Of a stretch of 32,928 nucleotides of DNA, positions 14,145 through 22,067 are shown piece by piece. The position numbers were made by a program, and so were the translations under genes. Position 1 is the first letter of the stretch. Every line of letters starts with the position of its first letter. The notes under the pieces were generated by a model that was given only the letters and a program-made list of their open reading frames with translations, searched no databases and was not told the origin of the DNA. The stretch is from an uncultured Bacteroidales bacterium (lineage in GTDB: Bacteria > Bacteroidota > Bacteroidia > Bacteroidales > Paludibacteraceae), in NCBI GenBank assembly GCA_934725535.1, contig CAKVBV010000026.1, forward strand, positions 1 to 32,928, read 5' to 3'.

Positions 14145-15173
14145 CTAAGAGTTTTTTACTCCTATTTCGTTCAATCGCCGTATAATGTCAGGCAATTGCT
14201 TGAAGCCCACGCTCGACCGCCGCCAGTTCATCGCGTCAATGGCAGGCGAACCCTGATACATGCCTGCCTTGCGTACAGAGCCTGCCACGCCCGTCTGCGC
14301 GCCAAACACACAATCATCAGCAATCTCGATATGCCCTGCCACGCCCACCTGTCCGGCAAGAATACAATGGCTGCCTACCTTGGTGGAGCCGGCAATACCC
14401 ACCTGCGCACAGAGGAACGTCGATTCGCCCACCTCCACATTGTGCGCCACCTGTACGAGGTTGTCAATCTTTACGTTACGATGTATGCGCGTCGAGCCCA
14501 TCATCGCCCTGTCCACGGTCGTGTTGGCACCTATCTCCACATCGTCCTCCACCACCACATTGCCTATCTGCGGCAGTTTCTGGTTCACCCCTTGTGCGTC
14601 GGGCTCAAAGCCGAAACCGTCGGCACCTATCACCACGCCCGCATGCAGGATACAGCCCTTGCCTACCACGCAATTGTAATAGACCTTCACGCCCGCATAG
14701 AGAATAGTACCATCTCCAATCTGCACATTATCACCGATATACGTATTCGGATATATCTGCACGCCCTTACCTATCCGCACATTCTTGCCAATGTACGCAA
14801 ATGCCCCGATATAAGCGTCTTCCGGCACCTCCACGCCTTCGCTGATGTAGCATGGTTGCTCAACCCCTTTGCGCGGCGGGTTCATGGCTTTTGCCACCAA
14901 TTGCAGCAACTGCCCCATAGCACTGCGGGCATTCTCCACGGCAATCACCGCTGCCCCGCTTTGCGGCTCCTGCCCGTTCAGCAGACTTGCTGTAACGAGC
15001 ACCACAGATGCCTGTGTATCAGCCAGGTATTGCATATATTTCTCCTCGCAGAGGAAACACAGTTTGCCCTCCGTCGCCTGCTCGATAGGAGCGACATCGC
15101 TCACTTTCTTGTTGCCGTCGCCGTATAATTTGCCGCCTAAAAGTGCGGCTATTTGTTGTGCAGAAAATTCCAT
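14145..15173 (-). CDS. lpxD: UDP-3-O-(3-hydroxyacyl)glucosamine N-acyltransferase
   Basis: The protein has 342 residues, the usual LpxD length. It transfers a 3-hydroxyacyl chain to UDP-3-O-acylglucosamine, the third step of lipid A synthesis, in the cytoplasm. The N-terminal uridine-binding domain (about 1-100) begins MEFSAQQIAALLGGKLYGDG. A left-handed beta-helix of hexapeptide repeats follows (about 105-305: IGAFAYIGKNVRIGKGVQIY, IGDNVQIGDGTILYAGVKVY and so on). The catalytic histidine is near residue 244 in DNLVQVAHNVEVG. A C-terminal helix (FKQLPDIIRRLNEI) completes trimer packing. It follows the HD gene by 38 bases, the order normal in Bacteroidales. The usual next gene, lpxC-fabZ, is not here; the sequence beyond is a repeat remnant and a secreted-protein gene. 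Confidence 0.95.
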   Translation of the reverse strand: MEFSAQQIAALLGGKLYGDGNKKVSDVAPIEQATEGKLCFLCEEKYMQYLADTQASVVLVTASLLNGQEPQSGAAVIAVENARSAMGQLLQLVAKAMNPPRKGVEQPCYISEGVEVPEDAYIGAFAYIGKNVRIGKGVQIYPNTYIGDNVQIGDGTILYAGVKVYYNCVVGKGCILHAGVVIGADGFGFEPDAQGVNQKLPQIGNVVVEDDVEIGANTTVDRAMMGSTRIHRNVKIDNLVQVAHNVEVGESTFLCAQVGIAGSTKVGSHCILAGQVGVAGHIEIADDCVFGAQTGVAGSVRKAGMYQGSPAIDAMNWRRSSVGFKQLPDIIRRLNEIGVKNS

Positions 15174-15211
15174 ACAAAAGTTGTTGTTGTTATAGGTTGG
15201 TTAGATGTTGG

Positions 15212-16426
15212 TTATATCTTGTAGTAAAAGAGGTACAGTTTCTTCGGCTTGTAGGTAAGCGTCTGCAGATTGAGCATATCCGACGCCTCGGCAATGTCGC
15301 GCGTGGTGCCGTCCTTGAACAGTATATCTATCGAGTCATCCTTCTCCGAATAGGTGTTCGAGGTCGAAACGTGCTCCACAAAAAAGTCCTCCGCGTCCTG
15401 CTCGCTCACCCCGAAATGTGCCGCATATTGCTCACGCAAATCCTGCTTTTCCTCCTCACTCAAGGGCTTGTCCAACAGCCGCCCTTTGAACAGCCGCCTG
15501 TTCGTAAAGCATTGACTCAGAATACTTAGCACCTTGTCATCACTGCTCATCCACACCTTGATGGCACTCATTATGTCCGAGTCGTCCAACAATGCGTATT
15601 GCTCCAGCGGGTAGTCGCTTGCCGCAAACTCCTCCGCTGTAACATGGTTGTACAGGAAATAGTGCAACGCAGGCGAGCAGAACAACTCCTTGCCCTCTGC
15701 CGCCAACCGTTTGGCACGCTCTAATATCTTGATTAGCAACTGCTCAGCCGCTACCGATGTCTTGTGCAGATACACCTGCCAGTACATCAGTCGCCGTGCC
15801 ACAAGGAACTTCTCCACCGAGTAGATACCCTTTGCCTCCACCACCAATTTGTCGTCCACAACGTTCATCATCTTCAGTATGCGCGCACTCGCCACGCTCC
15901 CCTCCGTCACCCCGCAGAAGAACGAATCGCGGCAGAGATAGTCCAACCTGTCCACGTCCAACTGGCTGCTAATCAACTGATGCAGGAAGTGCTTGGGGTA
16001 CTCGTCACGGAATATCGCTATTGCCATATCCAACTGCCCGCCCAGGTCGCGGTTGATACGCTCCATCATCCGCAGGCTCACCTCCTCATGCGTGATGCCG
16101 TCCACCAACGTATGCTCCATCACGTGCGAGAACGGACCATGCCCGATGTCATGCAGCAGTATCGCCGCCATTGCCGCAATACCCTCATTATGAGATATAT
16201 CCACACCTTTCTGGCGCAACGACGTGATGGCTTCCTCCATCAGGTGCATCGCCCCCAACGAGTGCAAAAAGCGACTGTGCATCGCTCCGGGGTACACAAA
16301 AAAACTCAGTCCTAACTGCCTTATCCTGTTCAACCGTTGCACATAAGGGTGCTGCAACACATTGAGCAACACGTCATTAGGTACCGACAAAAACCCAAAC
16401 ACAGGGTCATTCACTATCTTCCGCAT
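15212..16426 (-). CDS. HD-domain phosphohydrolase (dNTPase-like)
   Basis: The protein has 404 residues. The HD metal site is visible: H50/H55 in MHSRFLHSLG, H92-D93 in LLHDIGHGPFSHVMEH, and the later aspartates in LDVDRLDYLCRD (around residue 175-185). The layout (DPVFGFLSVPNDVLLNVLQH, RLNRIRQLGLSFFVYPGA) fits the family related to dGTP triphosphohydrolases and YdhJ. Actual substrates of this branch are not established, so I give no symbol. It sits directly upstream of lpxD in the same operon, an arrangement common in Bacteroidales, and has its own strong promoter at 16485-16515. Confidence 0.88.
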   Translation of the reverse strand: MRKIVNDPVFGFLSVPNDVLLNVLQHPYVQRLNRIRQLGLSFFVYPGAMHSRFLHSLGAMHLMEEAITSLRQKGVDISHNEGIAAMAAILLHDIGHGPFSHVMEHTLVDGITHEEVSLRMMERINRDLGGQLDMAIAIFRDEYPKHFLHQLISSQLDVDRLDYLCRDSFFCGVTEGSVASARILKMMNVVDDKLVVEAKGIYSVEKFLVARRLMYWQVYLHKTSVAAEQLLIKILERAKRLAAEGKELFCSPALHYFLYNHVTAEEFAASDYPLEQYALLDDSDIMSAIKVWMSSDDKVLSILSQCFTNRRLFKGRLLDKPLSEEEKQDLREQYAAHFGVSEQDAEDFFVEHVSTSNTYSEKDDSIDILFKDGTTRDIAEASDMLNLQTLTYKPKKLYLFYYKI

Positions 16427-16484
16427 ATTCTTCTATATCTCTAATCTCTACCCTCTAACTAATCTCTACCCCTATTTCCCGCCA

Positions 16485-16515
16485 CAAAGGTACATTTTTT
16501 TTTACATCTGCACAA
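16485..16515 (-). promoter_or_regulatory. Bacteroidota-type promoter for HD-lpxD operon
   Basis: On the minus strand TTTG/TTG (16516/16515-16513), a 20-base spacer and TACCTTTG (16492-16485) match the consensus. Transcription would start near 16478, about 50 bases before the HD start codon. Confidence 0.75.
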
Positions 16516-16566
16516 ATATACAGCACTTTTGTCAAAGCAGCCGAACCCGATTATGTGTTATCCGTG

Positions 16567-17001
16567 GACGCGGACACCTCATATTACTGCCCTATAAACC
16601 ATAGGTGAAACGGGGGTGCTCTCTTCGTCCGCGGTCGGTTGGGCACAAGCCGTATGGCTATTCTGTGCTTGGGGGACGACGCGGCTCGCGTCGTCATAGA
16701 CAACACACTGAGTGCCGTAGCAACCACGAAACCTGTGGCTTGTGCAGAACTCCTTATCTCCCAGCGTCGTCATAGACAACACACTGAGCATCTTAGGCAA
16801 CCACAAAGTCCTGTGGGCTGAGTAAAACACCTTATCTCCCCGCGTCGTCATTTGCCCTTTGGACGGTTCTAACCATATTCAACGCATTTTATTGAGCCCC
16901 TCCTTTGGAGGGGTTGGGAGGTCATCGAGTTAAGAGTATGATATTAGTATGTGATTAGTATGTGATTAGTATGTGATTAGTATGATATTAGTATGTGATT
17001 A
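16567..17001 (+). repeat. composite dispersed repeat, copy C (expanded)
   Basis: It starts with the GACGCGGAC arm (16567-16575), interrupted by about 50 bases before the matching GTCCGCGGTCGG arm. Then come hairpin GACGACGCG/CGCGTCGTC with GCT loop (16675-16695), a 76-78 bp segment present twice in tandem (16689-16764 and 16765-16842), the 38-bp core (16846-16883), hairpin CCCCTCC/GGAGGGG (about 16897-16914), and six 11-bp units (16936-17001). Small open frames across it in both directions are not conserved between copies and I do not call them genes. From 17002 to 17183 I see only a doubled TATATCACC and a doubled CCTGCGCAG. Confidence 0.85.
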
Positions 17002-17183
17002 AGCCGACCTTCTCGCGAGGATATGCGTATGAATTGCAGTGACGATGCGCACCGTGTTGTTATCATTACACCTCAATTATATCACCATTATATCACCCTG
17101 AAATCACCGTCCCATACATCTTATGCCCCTTTTATATCCTGCGCAGTGCACTCTGAAAACATCTTTTCCTGCGCAGCAAAGAC

Positions 17184-17212
17184 AAAAATGCGCAAAAAAA
17201 GCATTTTTTTTA
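17184..17212 (+). terminator. possible A/T-rich terminator upstream of the tRNA promoter
   Basis: AAAAATGC (17184-17191) pairs with GCATTTTT (17201-17208) around a 9-base loop and is followed by more T. It could isolate the tRNA/tuf promoter from transcription entering from the repeat. Confidence 0.45.
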
Positions 17213-17220
17213 GTAATTAT

Positions 17221-17251
17221 TTTGTGGGTTCCGAAAAAAGCAGTACCTTTG
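17221..17251 (+). promoter_or_regulatory. Bacteroidota-type promoter for the tRNA-tuf operon
   Basis: TTTG (17221-17224), a 19-base spacer and TACCTTTG (17244-17251) match the consensus. The first tRNA begins 42 bases after the -7 box. Confidence 0.8.
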
Positions 17252-17293
17252 CACCGCTTTTCCGCCAAATACGACGCGAGTTGGAAAGCAAAC

Positions 17294-17366
17294 GCCTCTA
17301 TAGCTCAGTTGGTAGAGCACTAGATTTGTAATCCAGCGGTCGTTGGTTCGAGTCCGACTAGAGGCT
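17294..17366 (+). tRNA. tRNA-Thr (anticodon TGT)
   Basis: This is a complete cloverleaf of 73 bases. The acceptor GCCTCTA/TAGAGGC pairs fully, the D arm is GCTC/GAGC, the anticodon loop is TTTGTAA and the T loop is TTCGAGT. The anticodon stem CTAGA/TCCAG has one A-C mismatch at its middle pair. CCA is not encoded. It is first in the Thr-Tyr-Gly-Thr-tuf order found in many bacteria. Confidence 0.95.
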
Positions 17367-17427
17367 CAAAAGCGAGTTCTTTGAAAGAGTAACCATAGTC
17401 TATCTTGTGACTAACAAGTACAAGACC

Positions 17428-17510
17428 CTGCAAAAACGTACCGTTTTTGCAGAGAGCGGAGCGGCAAGTCGCCCGATGATTGCGCAGCAATCAGCCTTTG
17501 CGACCTTGCA
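17428..17510 (+). other. structured spacer between tRNA-Thr and tRNA-Tyr
   Basis: CTGCAAAAACG (17428-17438) pairs perfectly with CGTTTTTGCAG (17442-17452) around TAC. GATTGC (17478-17483) pairs with GCAATC (17487-17492) around GCA, nested inside CAAGTCGC/GCGACCTTG. The spacer (155 bases) is much longer than the other tRNA spacers here. It may guide processing or be a repeat-type palindrome; no U-run makes it a clear terminator. Confidence 0.5.
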
Positions 17511-17521
17511 CGCGAACGCGA

Positions 17522-17604
17522 GGGTGTGTTCCAGAGTGGCCAAATGGGGCAGACTGTAAATCTGCTGTCTCTCGACTTCGGTGGTTCGAATCCATCCGCA
17601 CCCA
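17522..17604 (+). tRNA. tRNA-Tyr (anticodon GTA)
   Basis: The acceptor is GGGTGTG/CGCACCC (one G-T pair), the anticodon stem GCAGA/TCTGC with loop CTGTAAA, and the T loop TTCGAAT. The long variable arm of a class II tRNA is present (about 17572-17582). Length is 83 bases and CCA is not encoded. Confidence 0.95.
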
Positions 17605-17637
17605 CATTATTATATATACGCGCGGAAGCGGACATCT

Positions 17638-17713
17638 GCGGAAATAGCTCAGTCGATAGAGCACTAGCCTTCCAAGCTGGGGGTCGCGGGTTTGAGTCCC
17701 GTTTTCCGCTCCA
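17638..17713 (+). tRNA. tRNA-Gly (anticodon TCC)
   Basis: The acceptor is GCGGAAA/TTTCCGC, the D arm GCTC/GAGC, the anticodon loop CTTCCAA in stem CTAGC/GCTGG, and the T arm GCGGG/CCCGT. The discriminator T is followed by an encoded CCA. Confidence 0.95.
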
Positions 17714-17750
17714 TTTTTGTGCTAAAACGAGGACATCGCGCACCTCGTAT

Positions 17751-17825
<75 letters not shown>

Positions 17826-17900
17826 ACAAATACCAAACAACGATACTTCCGATGTACAGGGAGTATTGTGTTTTGTAGAAAAGGAATAGATTAAAAATAG

Positions 17901-17914
17901 TATTAACGTTAATA
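17901..17914. promoter_or_regulatory. 14-bp perfect palindrome in the tuf leader
   Basis: TATTAACGTTAATA is self-complementary over all 14 bases and ends 16 bases before the tuf ATG. It could be an operator-like site or a small hairpin near the ribosome-binding region. An imperfect hairpin ATACTTCC/GGGAGTAT lies upstream at about 17841-17864. Confidence 0.4.
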
Positions 17915-17930
17915 TCTAAATTCTAGAATT

Positions 17931-19118
17931 ATGGCAAAAGAAAAATTTGACCGTTCTAAACCGCACGTGAACATTGGTACTATTGGTCACGTCGATCACG
18001 GTAAAACTACTTTGACCGCTGCCATCACAATGGTGCTGGCTAAGAAAGGTCTCTCTGAGATGCGTTCTTTCGATTCTATCGACAACGCTCCCGAGGAGAA
18101 AGAGCGTGGTATCACTATCAATACCGCTCACGTTGAGTATCAAACCGCTACCCGTCACTATGCACACGTTGACTGCCCGGGGCACGCTGACTATGTAAAG
18201 AACATGGTTACCGGTGCTGCGCAGATGGACGGTGCTATCATCGTAGTGGCTGCTACCGATGGTCCTATGCCTCAGACACGTGAGCACATCCTGTTGGCTC
18301 GCCAAGTGAACGTTCCTCGTTTGGTTGTGTTTATGAACAAGTGCGACCTCGTGGACGATCCCGAAATGCTTGACCTCGTTGAGATGGAGATGCGTGAGTT
18401 GCTCTCTTTCTATGACTTCGATGGCGACAATACTCCTGTTATCCGTGGTTCTGCTCTTGGCGCATTGAACGGTGTACCTGAGTGGGAGGACAAGATTATG
18501 GAGTTGATGGACGCTGTTGACAATTGGATTCAATTGCCTACACGTGCCGTTGACAAACCTTTCCTGATGCCTGTTGAGGACGTCTTCTCTATCACCGGTC
18601 GTGGTACTGTTGCTACCGGTCGTATTGAGACAGGTGTTGTCAAGGTAGGTGACGAGGTTCAGTTGATTGGTCTCGGTGCAGACGGCAAGAAATCGGTTGT
18701 AACCGGCGTTGAGATGTTCCGTAAGTTGCTCGATGAAGGTGAGGCTGGTGACAACGTAGGTCTGTTGCTCCGTGGTATTGACAAAGACGAGGTTCGCCGT
18801 GGTATGGTTATCACCCACCCGGGTGTTGTTAAACCTTACAGCGAGTTCAAGGCTTCGGTTTATATCCTGAAGAAAGAGGAAGGTGGACGTCACACTCCGT
18901 TCCACAACCACTATCGTCCTCAGTTCTACATCCGTACTATGGACGTTACCGGTGAGATTACTCTTCCGGAAGGCACTGAGATGGTAATGCCGGGCGACAA
19001 CTTGGAGATTCAAGTTAAGTTGATTTACCCGGTAGCATGCTCCGAGGGTCTGCGTTTCGCTATCCGTGAGGGTGGTCGTACCGTAGGTTCGGGTCAGATT
19101 ACCAAACTGATTGACTAA
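17931..19118 (+). CDS. tuf: translation elongation factor Tu
   Basis: The protein has 395 residues, full length. This GTPase brings aminoacyl-tRNA to the ribosome. G motifs are intact: GHVDHGKTT (P-loop, about 18-26), the RGITI switch I (about 58-62), DCPGHADYV (switch II, about 80-88), NKCD (about 135-138) and the SALGAL G5 segment (about 173-178). Domain 2 (about 205-300, GRGTVATGRIETGVVKVGDEV) and domain 3 (about 303-395, ending GSGQITKLID) follow. It lies between tRNA-Thr and tRNA-Trp, the conserved bacterial order, and is probably co-transcribed with the tRNAs since no separate promoter is visible. Confidence 0.99.
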   Translation: MAKEKFDRSKPHVNIGTIGHVDHGKTTLTAAITMVLAKKGLSEMRSFDSIDNAPEEKERGITINTAHVEYQTATRHYAHVDCPGHADYVKNMVTGAAQMDGAIIVVAATDGPMPQTREHILLARQVNVPRLVVFMNKCDLVDDPEMLDLVEMEMRELLSFYDFDGDNTPVIRGSALGALNGVPEWEDKIMELMDAVDNWIQLPTRAVDKPFLMPVEDVFSITGRGTVATGRIETGVVKVGDEVQLIGLGADGKKSVVTGVEMFRKLLDEGEAGDNVGLLLRGIDKDEVRRGMVITHPGVVKPYSEFKASVYILKKEEGGRHTPFHNHYRPQFYIRTMDVTGEITLPEGTEMVMPGDNLEIQVKLIYPVACSEGLRFAIREGGRTVGSGQITKLID

Positions 19119-19143
19119 TATCAATCTATCATATCTCTCGACT

Positions 19144-19318
19144 GAGCGGTGAGGCGTAAGCCTCGCTGCTCTACGGAGAGAGATACGCCGACCGTAGGTC
19201 GGAAATCCCGCCGACGCAGTCGGCAAAACACAATTAGCAATCAAGCGCAAGCGCAGATTGGTAATTGTGAGAGGAGGAATCGCGGCGACCTAAATTCGTG
19301 TAACGAATTTCAATGTCG
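19144..19318 (+). other. tuf-trnW spacer made of five consecutive stem-loops
   Basis: In order: GAGCGGTGAGGC/GCCTCGCTGCTC with GTAA loop (19144-19171, two G-T pairs); CCGACC-GTA-GGTCGG (19188-19202); GCCGAC-GCA-GTCGGC (19210-19224); CACAATTA/TAATTGTG with inner CAATC/GATTG (19229-19269); and AAATTCG/CGAATTT inside CGAC/GTCG (19286-19318). None has a U-run, so a simple terminator is unlikely. RNA processing or stability signals are possible. Confidence 0.6.
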
Positions 19319-19334
19319 TAAGCGCATTCCGACG

Positions 19335-19405
19335 ACGGAAGTCCTCCAATGGTAGGAGAGCGGTCTCCAAAACCGTCAATGTGGGTTCGATTCCTGCCTT
19401 CCGTG
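19335..19405 (+). tRNA. tRNA-Trp (anticodon CCA)
   Basis: The acceptor is ACGGAAG/CTTCCGT with discriminator G. The D arm is CTCC/GGAG, the anticodon loop CTCCAAA in stem GCGGT/ACCGT, and the T arm GTGGG/CCTGC. CCA is not encoded. Its position between tuf and secE is the conserved one. Confidence 0.95.
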
Positions 19406-19497
19406 CTGTTACAAATAGCTTCCAATCTGACTTCTGTCACCCACAGGAGCCGGATTGTTGGCGTGAATAAAGAACAACAATAGAAATAACTACTGAT

Positions 19498-19686
19498 ATG
19501 AAGTTCGTTGATAATGTAAAAGAGTCCTACGACGAGTTGGTCCACAAAGTTAGTTGGCCTACTCGCAACGAGTTGTCTAAAAGCGCAGTGCTGGTGTTGA
19601 TTGCTTCCATTATACTGGCGCTGATTGTTTGGCTTATGGACTGGTGCTTCGAGTCAATAATGACGTTCATCTACGGCTTGTTCTAA
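19498..19686 (+). CDS. secE: preprotein translocase subunit SecE
   Basis: The protein has 62 residues, the normal size for single-span SecE. An amphipathic N-terminal helix (YDELVHKVSWPTRNELSKSA, with the conserved V-WP) precedes one membrane span (about residues 32-55, VLVLIASIILALIVWLMDWCF). It clamps SecY in the Sec channel. Position between trnW and nusG supports the call. Confidence 0.95.
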   Translation: MKFVDNVKESYDELVHKVSWPTRNELSKSAVLVLIASIILALIVWLMDWCFESIMTFIYGLF

Positions 19687-19708
19687 TCTCTCTAATCAAG
19701 ACTTGGAT

Positions 19709-20260
19709 ATGGCTGAAGGTAACATGAAGTGGTACGTCCTCCGCTCGATTAGCGGCAAGGAGAACAAGGTCAAAGAGTACATCGAAGGGGCCTTGGTCAC
19801 CTCTACGCTCTTCAAGGAGTATGTGTCACAAGTATTGATTCCCACCGAGAAAGTAGTGAGTCTGCGCGGTGGTAAGCGTGTCATCAAAGAGCGCAACCTC
19901 CTTCCGGGGTACGTGCTTGTAGAGTGCAACCTTACCGACGAGTGCTACCCGCTGCTTCGCAATATCCCCAACGTGCTCGGTTTCCTCAGTGACGGCAAGG
20001 CTTCCACTAAGCCGGCACCGGTACCCCAATCCGAAATCAACAAGATTATGGGTACTGCCGATGAGACCGCAGGGGAGAGCATTCTCGACGAAACGTATCT
20101 GGTTGGCGAACACGTCAAGGTCACCGACGGACCGTTCAACGGCTTCGAAGGTGTCATCAACGAGGTCGCTGCCGACAAACGCAAACTCAAGGTCGTCGTT
20201 ACTATCTTCGATAGGCAGACCCCCCTCGAGTTGGGCTTCGATCAGGTAGCAAAAGAGTAG
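19709..20260 (+). CDS. nusG: transcription termination/antitermination factor NusG
   Basis: Starting at ATG 19709 gives 183 residues; an in-frame TTG two codons earlier is unlikely, and Met at 19724 (MKWYVLRS) is another option. The NGN domain (about 6-110) opens KWYVLRSISGKENKVKEYIE and includes LLPGYVLVECNL and IPNVLGFLS. The KOW domain (about 130-183) shows GEHVKVTDGPFNGFEGVINE and KLKVVVTIFDRQTPLELGFDQV. It binds RNA polymerase and links it to ribosomes or Rho. It follows secE by 22 bases. Confidence 0.97.
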   Translation: MAEGNMKWYVLRSISGKENKVKEYIEGALVTSTLFKEYVSQVLIPTEKVVSLRGGKRVIKERNLLPGYVLVECNLTDECYPLLRNIPNVLGFLSDGKASTKPAPVPQSEINKIMGTADETAGESILDETYLVGEHVKVTDGPFNGFEGVINEVAADKRKLKVVVTIFDRQTPLELGFDQVAKE

Positions 20261-20317
20261 GAGGCACCCGTTACAGGCCGTTGTACTACTCGATAGTTTC
20301 ATTTATCAACCGACCGA

Positions 20318-20332
20318 GGATACCACGTATCC
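20318..20332 (+). promoter_or_regulatory. small hairpin in the rplK leader
   Basis: GGATAC-CAC-GTATCC is a perfect 6-bp stem in the 113-base gap between nusG and rplK. L1 represses the L11 operon through a leader structure in other bacteria; whether this is that site is a guess. Confidence 0.3.
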
Positions 20333-20373
20333 GCTTGAGGTCAAAACTATTAACAAAGTAAAACTAACTAATT

Positions 20374-20796
20374 ATGGCTAAAGAAATTGCTGGATTTATC
20401 AAACTCCAGATCAAGGGTGGCGCAGCCAATCCTTCGCCCCCGGTAGGACCGGCACTCGGTTCCAAGGGTGTGAACATCATGGAGTTCTGCAAACAATTCA
20501 ATGCCAGAACGCAGGATAAGGCAGGTAAAATTTTGCCCGTAGTTATCACTGTTTACACTGACAAGTCGTTCGATTTCATCGTTAAGACTCCGCCCGTTGC
20601 CGTGCAACTCAAGGAGGCTGCCAAACTCAAAAGCGGTTCGGCTGAACCCAACCGTAAGAAGGTGGCTAACATCTCCGAGGAGCAATGCCGCCAGATTGCT
20701 GAGGACAAGATGGTCGATTTGAACTGCTTTACCGTAGAAAGCGCCTACAAGATGGTCAAAGGTACGGCACGTAGTATGGGTATTACCGTTAAATAA
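20374..20796 (+). CDS. rplK: 50S ribosomal protein L11
   Basis: The protein has 140 residues, full length. The N-terminal domain (about 1-70) contains IKLQIKGGAANPSPPVGPAL, the proline-rich hinge region and GVNIMEFCKQFNART. The C-terminal rRNA-binding domain (about 75-140) ends AYKMVKGTARSMGITVK. It forms the GTPase-associated centre together with L10 and L7/L12. It lies 16 bases before rplA, with which it forms the standard L11-L1 pair. Confidence 0.98.
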   Translation: MAKEIAGFIKLQIKGGAANPSPPVGPALGSKGVNIMEFCKQFNARTQDKAGKILPVVITVYTDKSFDFIVKTPPVAVQLKEAAKLKSGSAEPNRKKVANISEEQCRQIAEDKMVDLNCFTVESAYKMVKGTARSMGITVK

Positions 20797-20812
20797 TTAA
20801 ACTTCAATCATC

Positions 20813-21505
20813 ATGGCAAAATTGACAAAGAATCAGAAACTTGCTGCAGAGAAGATTGAAGCAGGTAAACTCTACACGGTAGCCGAGGCTGCCGCTCTCG
20901 TCAAAGAGATTACGACCACCAAGTTCGACGCCAGCGTGGACATCGACGTCCGCCTCGGTGTGGACCCCCGCAAGGCCAACCAGATGGTGCGCGGCGTGGT
21001 AAGTCTCCCCAACGGAACCGGTAAACAGGTTCGCGTACTCGCATTGTGTACTCCCGACCAGGAGGCTGCTGCCAAAGAGGCTGGTGCCGACTACGTAGGT
21101 CTCGACGAGTACATCGAGAAGATTAAAGGTGGTTGGACCGACATCGACGTCATCATCACCATGCCCCAAATCATGGGCAAGATTGGTGCTCTCGGACGTG
21201 TCCTTGGTCCCCGTGGCTTGATGCCTAACCCCAAATCAGGTACTGTTACCCCCGACGTCGCTAAGGCTGTCAAGGAGGTTAAGCAGGGTAAGATTGATTT
21301 CAAAGTGGACAAGTTCGGTATCGTGCATACCTCCATCGGTAAGGTTTCCTTCACCCCCGAGGCTATCGCCGAGAACGCCAACGAGTTCATCCAGACCCTC
21401 GTCAAACTCAAACCTGCTGTCAGCAAGGGTACCTATATCAAGAGCATTTATCTTTCCAGTACGATGAGTCAGGGCATTAAAATTGACCCCAAATCCATTG
21501 AGTAA
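20813..21505 (+). CDS. rplA: 50S ribosomal protein L1
   Basis: The protein has 230 residues, full length. Landmarks are KFDASVDIDVRLGVDPRKAN, VVSLPNGTGK, GRVLGPRGLMPNPKSGTVTP (the L1 signature, about residues 137-156) and SKGTYIKSIYLSSTMS near the end. It builds the mobile L1 stalk and in many bacteria represses its own operon. It sits between rplK and rplJ (23-base gap). Confidence 0.98.
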   Translation: MAKLTKNQKLAAEKIEAGKLYTVAEAAALVKEITTTKFDASVDIDVRLGVDPRKANQMVRGVVSLPNGTGKQVRVLALCTPDQEAAAKEAGADYVGLDEYIEKIKGGWTDIDVIITMPQIMGKIGALGRVLGPRGLMPNPKSGTVTPDVAKAVKEVKQGKIDFKVDKFGIVHTSIGKVSFTPEAIAENANEFIQTLVKLKPAVSKGTYIKSIYLSSTMSQGIKIDPKSIE

Positions 21506-21528
21506 TCATTTAATCCAAGACAGTTATT

Positions 21529-22059
21529 ATGAAGAAGGAAGATAAAACCGCCATCATCGCAGAGTTGCAGGAGCAACTGGGTCAGTACTCCCACTTCTAC
21601 CTCACCAATATCGAGGGGTTGAACGCCGAGAAGACCAGTGCTCTCCGCCGCGCATGCTTCAAACAGGACATCAAACTCCTTGTTGCCAAGAACACCTTGC
21701 TCCACAAGGCTCTTCTTGCAAAAGGCATCGACGACCAAATCTGCGCTGCTCTCAAGGGTAACACCGCCCTCATGCTCTCCAACACCGGCAACGCGCCCGC
21801 GAAACTGATTAAGGAGTTCACCAAGGGCGACAAGACGGGCGAGGCTAAACCTCAGTTGAAGGCCGCTTACGTAGAGGAAACCGTTTACGTAGGTGCCCAA
21901 AACCTCGAGTTCCTCTCCACCATCAAGTCCAAGAACGAACTCATCGCAGACCTCGTTGCACTCTTGCAATCGCCTGCTAAGAATGTCGTTTCTGCACTCC
22001 AATCAGGAGGTAACACCATCCACGGCGTCCTCAAAACGCTGGGAGAACGCGCTGAGTAA
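21529..22059 (+). CDS. rplJ: 50S ribosomal protein L10
   Basis: The protein has 176 residues. The N-terminal rRNA-binding domain shows MKKEDKTAIIAELQEQL, YLTNIEGLNAEKTSALRRAC and LVAKNTLLHKAL; the C-terminal helix (about 140-176, LVALLQSPAKNVVSALQSGG) binds L7/L12 dimers. Only 23 bases separate it from rplA, so the long L10-binding leader of enteric rplJ is not present here. Confidence 0.97.
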   Translation: MKKEDKTAIIAELQEQLGQYSHFYLTNIEGLNAEKTSALRRACFKQDIKLLVAKNTLLHKALLAKGIDDQICAALKGNTALMLSNTGNAPAKLIKEFTKGDKTGEAKPQLKAAYVEETVYVGAQNLEFLSTIKSKNELIADLVALLQSPAKNVVSALQSGGNTIHGVLKTLGERAE

Positions 22060-22067
22060 TCAGCAAA

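Noticed and set aside
16579..16851. Small open frames within repeat copy C on both strands
   Set aside because: They lie in the dispersed repeat, span its tandem duplication and are not preserved in copies A and B.
16936..17001. 11-bp unit arrays as a possible CRISPR
   Set aside because: Units are contiguous with no spacers and are far too short; no cas gene is present.
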